From NCBI GenBank assembly GCA_041664945.1, contig JBAYJY010000144.1:1-11805 (forward strand): a DNA stretch of 11,805 nucleotides, written 5' to 3'. How positions within the stretch are numbered: the first letter of the stretch is position 1; every line of letters starts with the position of its first letter. Source of the DNA: JBAYJY01 sp041664945. GTDB taxonomy: Bacteria; UBP15; UBA6099. The notes beneath the pieces are model-generated. The model saw only the letters and a list, made by a program, of their open reading frames with translations. It had not been told where the DNA came from and did no database searches. The translations under genes were made by a program, and so were the position numbers. Below are positions 1 to 6,192 of the stretch, piece by piece.

Positions 1-2
1 AG

Positions 3-212
3 GGCTATATCTGCGCTATCGCCGGCCTGTTGATTCATGGACTGGCCGCAAATACATTTGTTTTAATCCGGATCATGGAGCCGTTCTGGTTTCTTACCGC
101 TGTCGTGGCCAGTATTCCGCATGTTCTTGAAAATAAATATCATCCCGCCGGCAAAACAGGCGCGGAATTGCCGAAATATCAAATTTATCACACCGGCCAC
201 GAAAGTTATTGA
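3..212 (+). CDS. C-terminal fragment of a polytopic membrane protein, possibly O-antigen ligase/Wzy_C-like
   Basis: The reading frame is open from the left edge and ends at TGA 210-212, so only the last 69 residues are present and the true start lies outside the window. The visible part has a hydrophobic stretch (about residues 2-22), a short polar turn with R and E (RIMEP), a second hydrophobic stretch (FWFLTAVVASI), then about 35 polar residues. A small aromatic/hydrophobic helix with a conserved-looking 'HGLAANTF' followed by 'EPFWFL' resembles the C-terminal end of O-antigen ligase/Wzy-type proteins, in which the last helix precedes a short cytoplasmic tail. The family call rests on this short tail only and is an inference. 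It could be another multi-pass protein of envelope polysaccharide synthesis. It converges on the small minus-strand gene that ends at 290. No clear terminator is visible between them. Confidence 0.5.
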   Translation, partial: GYICAIAGLLIHGLAANTFVLIRIMEPFWFLTAVVASIPHVLENKYHPAGKTGAELPKYQIYHTGHESY

Positions 213-289
213 TATCCAAAATCACATTTGCGTGAAAAATCTCCTTCAGGGTTCTGCTTTTCGTGTCCGCCGTTTATCAGAATACTGCT

Positions 290-406
290 TTACATGTGAA
301 CGGCCGGATTCGATATTGTCATAAATATCGCCAGCGCCAACAGCCCCAAAACAGCCGTGATCCAGTAGAAATGCTCTTCGATCGTCATCCCGTCTTTGTC
401 GAACAT
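290..406 (-). CDS. 38-residue single-pass membrane microprotein, unknown function
   Basis: The frame stays open upstream to 475, but I choose the ATG at 404-406. It is preceded by a strong Shine-Dalgarno sequence (GGGGAGG, complement of 414-420) at a 7-nt spacing. The product starts MFDKDGMTIEEHF and continues with one hydrophobic helix (about residues 13-31, WITAVLGLLALAIFMTI). It ends in a short tail, SNPAVHM. The acidic N-terminus and lack of positive charges suggest the N-terminus may stay outside or be periplasmic, but topology is uncertain. I do not recognise a family. It resembles the small single-TM proteins often left out of automatic annotations. No convincing sigma70 promoter was found upstream. 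The support is the ribosome binding site plus a coherent transmembrane peptide, with no homology evidence. Confidence 0.5.
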   Translation of the reverse strand: MFDKDGMTIEEHFYWITAVLGLLALAIFMTISNPAVHM

Positions 407-510
407 TTTTTCGCCTCCCCAGTTTGTTGCGATAATCATAATCAGGGGGTGTGACATTTTTCGGGGACGGCGCATCTCAAAATCAAAAAAATCTATTTCG
501 AGAAAAAACT

Positions 511-787
511 TTGCCGGCCGGCTTTTTATTCGTGTCTCAAAGATCTACTAATGATTCATATCGGCATTCGATATATGTATAGCCCTAAGCGAAGCGCGCG
601 CAGCCGCGCGAAGCGTTATAAAGTATTGAAAGGATCTTAAGGGAAATTTTGCCGGCCGGCCGGCTTTTATTCGGGCCTCAAAGATCTGCTAATGATTCAA
701 ATCGGCATTCGAAATGTGTATAACCACAAGCGGAGCGCGCGCAGCCGCGCGAAGCGTTATAAAGTTTTGAAAGGATCTTAAGGGAAA
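511..787. repeat. Two tandem degenerate copies of a repeat of about 141 bp
   Basis: Copy 1 (about 511-646) and copy 2 (about 649-787) align almost throughout. Both start with a TTGCCGGCCGGC block and share CTCAAAGATCT, TAATGATTCA and ATCGGCATTCGA. Both also share a GC hairpin (CGCGCG-CAGC-CGCGCG, 595-610 and 733-749), then GAAGCGTTATAAAGT, TTGAAAGGATCTTAAGGGAAA. Copy 2 has one extra GGCC unit and scattered point changes. No open frame of note crosses the pair. It is a non-coding intergenic repeat directly downstream of the WYL operon. No transposase or terminal direct repeat is visible. Confidence 0.8.
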
Positions 788-809
788 CTTTTTCAAAAGT
801 TTCCCTTAA
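778..809. terminator. 15-bp-arm perfect palindrome, terminator-like, at the end of the tandem repeat
   Basis: Arms 778-792 (TTAAGGGAAACTTTT) and 795-809 are perfect reverse complements with a 2-nt centre. It lies 28 bp past the stop of the minus-strand WYL gene. On that strand it would fold in the 3' end of the transcript. On the plus strand it is followed by a T-rich run (811-838). The GGGAAAC stem with A/T-rich apex could act as a terminator in either direction. It is also the boundary of the tandem repeat: only the outer copy has the right arm, so a repeat-element role is equally possible. Confidence 0.5.
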
Positions 810-837
810 TGTCTTTTTCTTTCTTATTTTATCTTTT

Positions 838-1764
838 CTATTCATATAGCTTCAAAGCGTCTTTTGCGGCGGCGCGTACGAGTCGCCGCAATTCCGGGGG
901 CGAAACGGCGGCCGCCTGGCCGGCGTAGCCGAGCACAGTGGCGACAACGCTTTCGAGACTGTCCGTGTTGAATTCGGTTTCGGTTGGAGCCGCTTCGGTG
1001 GATGTCGCTTTGTAGCTAACGCAGACCTTGTGTGGGCGTTCGATAAACCGGAACATCTCCTCGCGCCGGAACTTTGTTAGATCGAATCCGGCGGGCATTT
1101 CGAACCGCTCTCCGGCCGGCCGCGCGGATTTGATGCGGTCCACCCGGAACACGCGCAGCCCGCGGCGCGACTCGCACCAGCCGACGAGATACCAGCGTTC
1201 CACATCATAGATAAGACCGTACGGACGCACCGTGCGGCGGGCGGTTTCGCGGCGCGCCGGGGTGAAGTATTCGATCGCGACCTTTTCGCGGCCGGCGGCG
1301 GCTTTCAGCGTTTCGAGCAGCGGGCGCAGATTGCCCGTCTCCGGCGAGATATCGAGCTGTTCCGAAATGCGTTCAATCCCGGCCTCTTCGCCGGGGGCAA
1401 TCGCGTCGTGAACCTTCCGCATCGCCGAATCGAGATCGGCGTTGCGCGAGACTCCGCGTCCCGACGCGCGCCCGGCGACAAGCAGCGCCAGCGCCTCCGC
1501 GCGGTCCAGGCGCACAGGCCGCTCGAAAAGCCCGTTCGCGTGGTGAATGTAAACCTTGCCTTCTTCTATGTAAGTGTCGAAAAGGTCGCCCGGACCGTAC
1601 GGCGGCAGCCCGCAAAGGCTCAGCGTTTCGAGCGCGGCGAGAAGCTCCGCCTTGTCGACTTTAAGCAACACGGCAAGCTCGTCCGGCGTCCGGCCCTGAT
1701 TCAGATAGACCGCGTTCGCGATCCCGATCAGCTTTTTAACCTTTTCAGGCGTCTTCTCCCGCAT
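838..1764 (-). CDS. WYL-domain transcriptional regulator, PafC-like
   Basis: A 308-residue protein with the architecture of the WYL (YafY/PafB/PafC) family. An N-terminal winged helix-turn-helix spans about residues 5-60 (TPEKVKKLIGIANAVYLNQG, then a helix with DELAVLLKVDKAELLAALETL). The WYL domain spans about 160-240 with the signature YGLIYDVERWYLVGWC (W191-Y192-L193) and the following RVFRVDRI, which carries the Arg typical of the ligand pocket. A C-terminal WCX-like extension covers about 245-308. WYL proteins are DNA-binding regulators whose WYL domain senses a ligand such as nucleic acid. In actinobacteria PafB and PafC work as a pair in the DNA-damage response. The start overlaps the 3' end of the upstream PafB-like gene by 20 bp, so the two are very probably translated from one mRNA. 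The ligand and targets here are unknown. Confidence 0.88.
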   Translation of the reverse strand: MREKTPEKVKKLIGIANAVYLNQGRTPDELAVLLKVDKAELLAALETLSLCGLPPYGPGDLFDTYIEEGKVYIHHANGLFERPVRLDRAEALALLVAGRASGRGVSRNADLDSAMRKVHDAIAPGEEAGIERISEQLDISPETGNLRPLLETLKAAAGREKVAIEYFTPARRETARRTVRPYGLIYDVERWYLVGWCESRRGLRVFRVDRIKSARPAGERFEMPAGFDLTKFRREEMFRFIERPHKVCVSYKATSTEAAPTETEFNTDSLESVVATVLGYAGQAAAVSPPELRRLVRAAAKDALKLYE

Positions 1765-2803
1765 CTGCGAGGATACCTTTCAGCGTTTCCGCCATTTTAG
1801 CCCGCAGCGCGGGCGGCGAGACAATCTCCGCGCGGTCCGCGAACTCCAAAACCCACGAAATAAGCGCGTAATTATTGACAGATTTGACGGCCATCGAATA
1901 GTCGTTTTCGTTTAACGAAACGGATGGGAGGTCGCCCCAGACGTTTCGGATTTGCCAAAACAGGTCGGGATGGAAGCGGATGCCGGCGATTGTGGGCCGT
2001 TCATCGCCGAACTCCCACGGGGCGCGGCGGCGGGACTGTTCCTCGATGGAAAAGCCCGCGGGCGGCTCGAAATCCGGCGCTCCGCCGGCCTGCGGCGCGT
2101 CGAGCAGTTCGAGGCGATCGAGCCGGAACAGGCGCGGGTCCTTCCGCAGGCGGCAATAGCCGTAGAGATACCAGAAACCGCGTCGCAGGAAGAGCCCGTA
2201 TGGATCGACCCGGCGGTCCACGGAGCGTCCGGCGGACGCGCGGTGGCGGAGCTTGACTGTTCTCCGTTCGGCGACAGCATCCTGCAGGGCGGCGAGAAGT
2301 TCCGGGTCGGCGGCTGATTCCGGGCGGTCGAGTTGCAGAAGAACCGGTTCGCCCGGACTCGCGCCGGGCGCCGGACGTCCCGCGGCGGATGCGATCTTCG
2401 CGAGCGCCCATTCAAGTTCCCGCATCGGCGGCGCGCCCGCGCCGCCTGAAATGCGACGGCCAAGCTCCGACAAAGCTCCGACCTCTCTTTCGGAAAACAA
2501 AATAGTCGGCAGGTAAAAATCCTGAGGATTTATTTTATAAGCTTCGGTTTCGTAGCCGGTCAGGGGGTCGGTTGTTTTGGCAAGCCGAACCGGAATGCCG
2601 AGCTCGGCGAGCGCTTTTTTATCGCGGATGAACATCCGCCGGTTCGCTTCGAAGTCTTTGTCCTTTTCGAAACCGTCCACCTGGTCCACGATCGAGCGCA
2701 GAGTCTGCGGCTTCTTCTCATTCAGAAGAAACACGCTGAGATTGATCAGCCGCTCGACCGTTGGGATTTTATGTTTCTGCTTTTTCGGCTCGACGGTTTT
2801 CAT
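1745..2803 (-). CDS. WYL-domain transcriptional regulator, PafB-like
   Basis: A 352-residue paralogue-like partner of the next gene. The N-terminal helix-turn-helix region (about residues 13-72) carries VERLINLSVFLLNEKKPQTL and the PafB-like RRMFIRDKKALAELGIPV segment. The WYL domain is at about 170-235, with YGLFLRRGFWYLYGYC (W211-Y212-L213) and LFRLDRL. A WCX-type C-terminal domain follows (about 270-350). It is first in the operon and overlaps the PafC-like gene. The ATG at 2801-2803 begins only about 2 nt after the predicted transcription start of a near-consensus promoter (2812-2841). The mRNA may therefore be leaderless. The only SD-like bases, GGAG, lie 3 nt from the ATG. The family assignment is strong. 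The regulated genes are not known, though the divergent AbiE genes next door are a candidate target. Confidence 0.88.
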   Translation of the reverse strand: MKTVEPKKQKHKIPTVERLINLSVFLLNEKKPQTLRSIVDQVDGFEKDKDFEANRRMFIRDKKALAELGIPVRLAKTTDPLTGYETEAYKINPQDFYLPTILFSEREVGALSELGRRISGGAGAPPMRELEWALAKIASAAGRPAPGASPGEPVLLQLDRPESAADPELLAALQDAVAERRTVKLRHRASAGRSVDRRVDPYGLFLRRGFWYLYGYCRLRKDPRLFRLDRLELLDAPQAGGAPDFEPPAGFSIEEQSRRRAPWEFGDERPTIAGIRFHPDLFWQIRNVWGDLPSVSLNENDYSMAVKSVNNYALISWVLEFADRAEIVSPPALRAKMAETLKGILADAGEDA

Positions 2804-2811
2804 TAACTCCG

Positions 2812-2841
2812 ATTATACCCGCAAACGGAAAGAAATGGCAA
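2812..2841 (-). promoter_or_regulatory. Sigma70-type promoter of the WYL operon, probably leaderless
   Basis: On the minus strand, -35 TTGCCA (complement of 2836-2841), an 18-nt spacer and a perfect -10 TATAAT (complement of 2812-2817). The expected start, about 7 nt further on, falls near 2805, two bases before the ATG at 2803. Confidence 0.65.
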
Positions 2842-2915
2842 CAATAATGCGCATCATTTAGGGTGAACAGCAAACCTATAAAAGAGCGGAAATACCGCGT
2901 CTTTTGTTTATGAAA

Positions 2916-2944
2916 TTGAAGCGAGTTAGATGATATGCTATACT
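2916..2944 (+). promoter_or_regulatory. Possible upstream plus-strand promoter overlapping palindrome 1
   Basis: -35 TTGAAG (2916-2921), a 17-nt spacer and -10 TATACT (2939-2944). The -10 lies in the left arm of palindrome 1, and the start would fall near its centre. It would give a leader of about 150 nt before abiEi. Confidence 0.4.
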
Positions 2945-2976
2945 AAACGTCCTTAGGACGTTTAGTATAGCATATC
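2932..2976. promoter_or_regulatory. Operator-like 45-bp perfect palindrome 1
   Basis: Arms of 22 bp (2932-2953 and 2955-2976) are perfect reverse complements around T2954. The core is CGTCCTTAGGACG. The same 13-bp core, with A at the centre, occurs in palindrome 2, 113 bp away centre to centre. The arms hold mirrored TATACT -10 boxes, one for each strand. AbiEi antitoxins are known to repress their own promoter by binding paired inverted repeats, so an AbiEi operator is the leading explanation. Binding by the adjacent WYL regulators is the alternative. Confidence 0.75.
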
Positions 2977-2992
2977 GTTTATGAATTGTCAA
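2964..2992 (-). promoter_or_regulatory. Near-consensus minus-strand promoter inside palindrome 1
   Basis: On the minus strand, a perfect -35 TTGACA (complement of 2987-2992), a 17-nt spacer and -10 TATACT (complement of 2964-2969). It would start near 2957 and run toward the WYL operon with a leader of about 150 nt, giving that operon a second promoter under palindrome 1. No other minus-strand gene lies between. Confidence 0.55.
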
Positions 2993-3033
2993 TAGTGACA
3001 ATCAATGCTATCAAAACGCACAAGACTTGACAC

Positions 3034-3062
3034 TTGACATTGTTTAGCCGTTGTGTTATACG
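3034..3062 (+). promoter_or_regulatory. Promoter of abiEi-abiEii
   Basis: Perfect -35 TTGACA (3034-3039), a 17-nt spacer and a weak -10 TATACG (3057-3062). A second TTGACA lies 7 nt upstream (3027-3032). The -10 and the expected start (about 3069) lie inside palindrome 2, so a protein bound there would block RNA polymerase. Confidence 0.6.
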
Positions 3063-3086
3063 TCCTAAGGACGTATAACACAACGG
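3048..3086. promoter_or_regulatory. Operator-like 39-bp perfect palindrome 2
   Basis: Arms of 19 bp (3048-3066 and 3068-3086) are perfect reverse complements around A3067. The core is CGTCCTAAGGACG, the same as in palindrome 1, while the outer arms differ in sequence between the two sites. It covers the abiE -10 and start site and ends just before the abiEi ribosome binding site (GGTGAGG, 3086-3092). The position fits autorepression of the toxin-antitoxin operon. Confidence 0.75.
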
Positions 3087-3099
3087 GTGAGGAAACGCA

Positions 3100-3969
3100 A
3101 TGGAGCTTGGCGCAGTCAATGTGATGTTGGGAGAATTAAATCAACCTGTGATTTCACGGTATGATCTTTGGTCTCGTATATTCAGGCTGTATAAGGAAAA
3201 GAAGTTAAAAAGCAGAAAACGCAAAGGCTACAATGTTGTAAATGAATTCGTTGATCGGATGATTAATAACGGAGCCATCACTTACGATAAGGAATTTACG
3301 GAGAGCGCGGCATATAAAATCACCGGGAAAAGGGGATATGATGCAGGAGATATAGCTTGTGCCGTTGATCCCTTTTTATATGTGTCGCATTTAAGCGCGA
3401 TGGTTTTTCATGGACTTACTGATAGAGTTCCTCATACGTTATTTGTTTCGACTCCGCCGAACAGACAGTGGAGGATATTTGCGATTGAAAGAATGAAGAA
3501 GGATTTGGGGCAATGGTTTGAAGAATATGCCGACGCGGGATTGCCTATGTTGAAAAAAATAAAAATGGAGAAAATAAACGGAAAGCTGGTAATACAGTAT
3601 TCGAGCATTCACCAAGGGGCTTTTAAAAAGACGGAAGATAGGAATCTAAGAGTCTCGACGATTGGCAGAACTTTTCTCGATATGGTGCGGGAGCAGGAAT
3701 ATTGCGGAGGAATACGGCATGTGATGGAAGTCTATGCTGAGCATGGAGAAACATACAAAAGAGCAATCATCGACCATGTTGATAGAAACGGGAAGTTGAT
3801 TGAAAAAGCGCGTGTAGGGTATTTGCTGGAGGAACGCTGCGGAGTTAAAGACGGGAAAATGGATGAGTGGGCTAAGAATGTTCAAAGGGGAAGCTCGAAG
3901 AAACTTGATCCGGCTGCCGCGTACAGCCCGATATATTCAGAAAGATGGTGTCTCTCGATAAATGTCTGA
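3100..3969 (+). CDS. abiEi: AbiEi-family antitoxin/autorepressor of a type IV toxin-antitoxin system
   Basis: A 289-residue protein of the AbiEi antitoxin family. The N-terminal part (about 5-75) is a winged-helix DNA-binding region (LGELNQPVISRYDLWSRIF then VNEFVDRMINNGAI). It is followed by the family-typical block around residues 91-118, PFLYVSHLSAMVFHGLTDRV and HTLFVSTP. A C-terminal domain (about 160-260) carries RVSTIGRTFLDMVRE and the YLLEERCG helix. AbiEi represses its own operon and antagonises the AbiEii toxin without stable complex formation, which defines type IV systems. The ATG at 3100 has GGTGAGG 7 nt upstream. The gene overlaps abiEii by 8 bp. Its codons are clearly richer in A/T than those of the flanking GC-rich genes, which suggests acquisition by transfer. 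Two matched palindromes upstream are probable binding sites. Confidence 0.85.
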   Translation: MELGAVNVMLGELNQPVISRYDLWSRIFRLYKEKKLKSRKRKGYNVVNEFVDRMINNGAITYDKEFTESAAYKITGKRGYDAGDIACAVDPFLYVSHLSAMVFHGLTDRVPHTLFVSTPPNRQWRIFAIERMKKDLGQWFEEYADAGLPMLKKIKMEKINGKLVIQYSSIHQGAFKKTEDRNLRVSTIGRTFLDMVREQEYCGGIRHVMEVYAEHGETYKRAIIDHVDRNGKLIEKARVGYLLEERCGVKDGKMDEWAKNVQRGSSKKLDPAAAYSPIYSERWCLSINV

Positions 3970-4822
3970 CAGGATAAGGCAATGGGTTATTGAAAGCGAT
4001 GCGCCTGCAAAAAAGGAACATCGTCAGGCGGTACATACGCTTTTAGTTGCGATAGCCGAAACAGGCGATTTGCGGCAGGAAATGATAATGAAGGGCGGAA
4101 TATTGCTTGCCGTTAAATTCGAAAGCTCTCGATACACAACGGATGTCGATTTTTCAACGTCGAAAAAATTTGCTGATTTCGACGAGACGAAATTTCTATT
4201 GAAATTAAGAGAAGGGCTTGCAATCGCTGTAAATAAGCTGGAATACGGGTTGGATTGCAAGATCCAATCGCATGAAGTCAAGCCGGCGCGGGAAGATGCA
4301 ACTTTCCAAACATTAAAAATAAAGATTGGATACGCGTACAAGGGCAAGCCGAAACACAAAAGACTGGTGGCCAATAATTGCCCGGACGCGCTGAAGGTGG
4401 ATTACAGTTTTAACGAATACAACTGCAAAATTGATACGGTTGAGCTTGAAGGCGAAAAAAAAATAAAGGTTTATAGTCTTGCTGACATAGTAGGCGAGAA
4501 ATATAGAGCAATCATTCAACAAACGGTTAGAAATAGAGAGCGAAGACAGGATGCATATGACATTTATTGCCTTATAAAAAAGGGATATTTAGAAGATGAA
4601 AGCATAAAAGAGGTTATATTAAAATCGTTGATTAGAAAATCAGAGTCGAGGGGATTGAAAGTTGATAAAAAATCTTTGGAAAATGAAGATATAAAAAAGA
4701 GATCAAAAATCGATTACCCTACTTTGCAACTTGAAATAGATGGCGTTTTGCCTGATTTCGAAAAATGTTATGGAGCAGTTACGAGATACTACAAGTCCCT
4801 TCCCTGGGAAGGCAGGAAATGA
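3962..4822 (+). CDS. abiEii: AbiEii-family nucleotidyltransferase toxin
   Basis: A 286-residue nucleotidyltransferase-fold protein of the AbiEii/MenT type. Motif I is intact: K44-G45-G46, then ten or so residues to T60-D61-V62-D63-F64, the metal-binding Asp pair. A later strand supplies KVDYSF (about 145-150). Motif IV is seen at 174-202 as ADIVGEKYRAI with RRQDAYDIY, as in related toxins. All expected catalytic residues are present, so the toxin looks active. Members of this family transfer nucleotides, to tRNA in the MenT enzymes studied, and stop growth during phage infection. The target here is unknown. ATG 3962 overlaps the end of abiEi by 8 bp, implying translational coupling, and has only a weak purine-rich SD. 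The C-terminus (about 205-286) is Lys/Glu-rich. Base composition matches abiEi, supporting co-transfer. Confidence 0.87.
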   Translation: MSDRIRQWVIESDAPAKKEHRQAVHTLLVAIAETGDLRQEMIMKGGILLAVKFESSRYTTDVDFSTSKKFADFDETKFLLKLREGLAIAVNKLEYGLDCKIQSHEVKPAREDATFQTLKIKIGYAYKGKPKHKRLVANNCPDALKVDYSFNEYNCKIDTVELEGEKKIKVYSLADIVGEKYRAIIQQTVRNRERRQDAYDIYCLIKKGYLEDESIKEVILKSLIRKSESRGLKVDKKSLENEDIKKRSKIDYPTLQLEIDGVLPDFEKCYGAVTRYYKSLPWEGRK

Positions 4823-4849
4823 CCATGACCATTATATAGAAATTAAACC

Positions 4850-4923
4850 CGGAATTGCTTCCCCGGGCTAATGCTTTCGGGGGCAGGCGCAAAACAGCCA
4901 CAGAACAGCTTCCTCACAACGAC
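4850..4923. repeat. Left-truncated copy of the MITE-like repeat seen at 6055-6172
   Basis: Aligns with the right two-thirds of the 6055-6172 element. Shared blocks include GGGGGCAGGC/GAGGGCAGGC, ACAGCC and ACAGCTTCCTC, and both end in an imperfect AACGAC/AATGAC terminus. The left terminal repeat is missing. It sits between the convergent abiEii and DUF4349 genes. A CCCGG...CCGGG stem near 4850-4867 might help terminate transcription, but no T run follows. Confidence 0.65.
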
Positions 4924-4942
4924 GATTCTTACATGCAATAAT

Positions 4943-5887
4943 TTATTGCTTTTTCGCCTTCTTCGCTCTGTAGCGCCTGGAGATGATAGAGAGCAGATAA
5001 ATCAGGATGATTAGCGGCGAGAAGACGGCGATCCAGATTAACGCGAATAGAATTGTCCGGAAGGTTTCAAGAAACGCGCGGAGCGCTTTCTTCAGAGTGT
5101 CGGCAATGCCCCAAAGTTTCGGCGTCGCCGAGGCGACGGAGGCCTTTTCGTACATATCGATGGTTATCGTCGCGAGCGCGATCCGGTTGTCGAGGTATTT
5201 CTGTCTGCCTTCAGAGGTTTCGATCTCGCCGCGCACGCGGCCCAACTGCTCTTCCACGGCGAGGATATCCTTCACGCTTTTCGCCATGTCGAGCACATCG
5301 AGGAAACGCGCCTCTTCGCGCTTGAGGTTGCGAAGCCGCGACTCGATGTCGACATATTCCTCGGTTACATCCTCTCCGGCGACATTTTCCTTCGTGACGC
5401 GGCCGATTTTCTTGAGAGTGGAAAGCGCGCCGTCGAAAGCCGTCTGCGGAATGCGAACGACAATGCTGCCGTATTTCGCGTCCTGCGGCTGTTCCTCCAC
5501 GGACGAGCTTCCTATGAATCCGCCCGCTTTATTTGTCGCTTCCTTTACCGCCGCCATAGCTTTTTCTATTGAAATAACTTCGAGAGATATAGCGCCGGTT
5601 TTGATGATTTTCCTGTCGAAAGAAACAGGTGATTCTTCTTCTAAACTCAGATTTCCTGCATAATCCGAAACCGCAACATTTTTATCAATGATGCCGGCAA
5701 AAAGCTTTCCGCGCACGGGTGCGCCGATAATGTTTGAAGTGTATTTTGAATTCTCAACATTGTTTAGCTGGCCCGAAATTTTTCCAAATCCCGAACCGAT
5801 AAATAATTTAGGGCCTAAAACAATAACCGCTATCAATCCGAGCACAAAAACAAGGACAACAAAAGTAAACGGCCTGAGCTTTTTCAT
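4943..5887 (-). CDS. DUF4349 membrane-anchored protein
   Basis: A 314-residue protein using the ATG at 5885-5887, chosen because GGGGAG (complement of 5894-5899) lies 6 nt upstream. The longer frame to 5926 has no such site. An N-terminal transmembrane anchor spans about residues 7-27. A low-complexity linker leads to the DUF4349 core (about 92-250). That core contains RKIIKTGAISLEV, AGGFIGSSSVEE, GSIVVRIP, the signature YVDIESRLRNLKREEARFL, and a coiled-coil-like VEEQLGRVRGEIETSEGRQ. A second transmembrane helix is at about 278-302, followed by a Lys/Arg-rich tail. DUF4349 proteins are envelope proteins, often lipoproteins, of unknown biochemical role. Two anchors here suggest the core lies outside the inner membrane with both ends cytoplasmic. 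It is monocistronic, converges with abiEii, and has its own promoter near 6016-6045. Confidence 0.87.
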   Translation of the reverse strand: MKKLRPFTFVVLVFVLGLIAVIVLGPKLFIGSGFGKISGQLNNVENSKYTSNIIGAPVRGKLFAGIIDKNVAVSDYAGNLSLEEESPVSFDRKIIKTGAISLEVISIEKAMAAVKEATNKAGGFIGSSSVEEQPQDAKYGSIVVRIPQTAFDGALSTLKKIGRVTKENVAGEDVTEEYVDIESRLRNLKREEARFLDVLDMAKSVKDILAVEEQLGRVRGEIETSEGRQKYLDNRIALATITIDMYEKASVASATPKLWGIADTLKKALRAFLETFRTILFALIWIAVFSPLIILIYLLSIISRRYRAKKAKKQ

Positions 5888-6015
5888 ATTAGTCTCCCCG
5901 TAATATTTTTGAACTGAAGCTTTCAATTACTGCCACATCCGGTAAGACAGTCGTCGCGAATAAATGTTCCGCGACTTCGGTTTATGTTGTGTCCCGCAAG
6001 AAATCCTCTGGCAGC

Positions 6016-6045
6016 ATTATACCAGAATTCGGAGCATAGCGGCAA
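6016..6045 (-). promoter_or_regulatory. Extended -10 promoter for the DUF4349 gene
   Basis: On the minus strand, -35 TTGCCG (complement of 6040-6045), an 18-nt spacer and a perfect -10 TATAAT (complement of 6016-6021) preceded by TGG, an extended -10. The transcript would begin near 6009 with a leader of about 120 nt before the ATG at 5887. Confidence 0.55.
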
Positions 6046-6054
6046 ATCAGGGGC

Positions 6055-6172
6055 GTCATTGCGAGCGAAGCGAAGCAAAACCGGACATGGAGATAGGCCG
6101 GGGTTGCTTCTCCCGCTTAAAACGTGCGAGGGCAGGCTAACAACAGCCAAAAAACAGCTTCCTCGAAATGAC
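6055..6172. repeat. MITE-like interspersed repeat with imperfect terminal inverted repeats
   Basis: The ends GTCATTGCGAG (6055-6065) and CTCGAAATGAC (6162-6172) are inverted repeats with one mismatch. The left end continues with the CGAAGCGAAGC motif typical of a widespread class of small non-coding genomic repeats. It has no coding capacity; frames across it are spurious. A truncated relative lies at 4850-4923 and a half element at 7528-7554. Confidence 0.7.
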
Positions 6173-6192
6173 GAGCTTGGCGTCGCCGCCCG

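Noticed and set aside
511..787. CRISPR array
   Set aside because: Only two long copies of about 141 bp that are similar along their whole length; there are no short repeats with unique spacers and no cas genes.
1912..2463. Out-of-frame ORFs within the PafB-like gene on both strands
   Set aside because: Arg/Pro/Ala-rich shadows of GC-rich coding DNA; the WYL motif frame explains the region.
2883..2910. Small hairpin GCGG-AAATA-CCGC as a terminator
   Set aside because: The stem has only 4 bp and the T tract is short; too weak to call in a promoter region.
3048..3086. Palindromes as terminal inverted repeats of a mobile element around the 2932-3086 segment
   Set aside because: Each site is itself a full palindrome, the segment between has no gene, the outer arms differ, and no target duplication is seen; an operator pair fits better.
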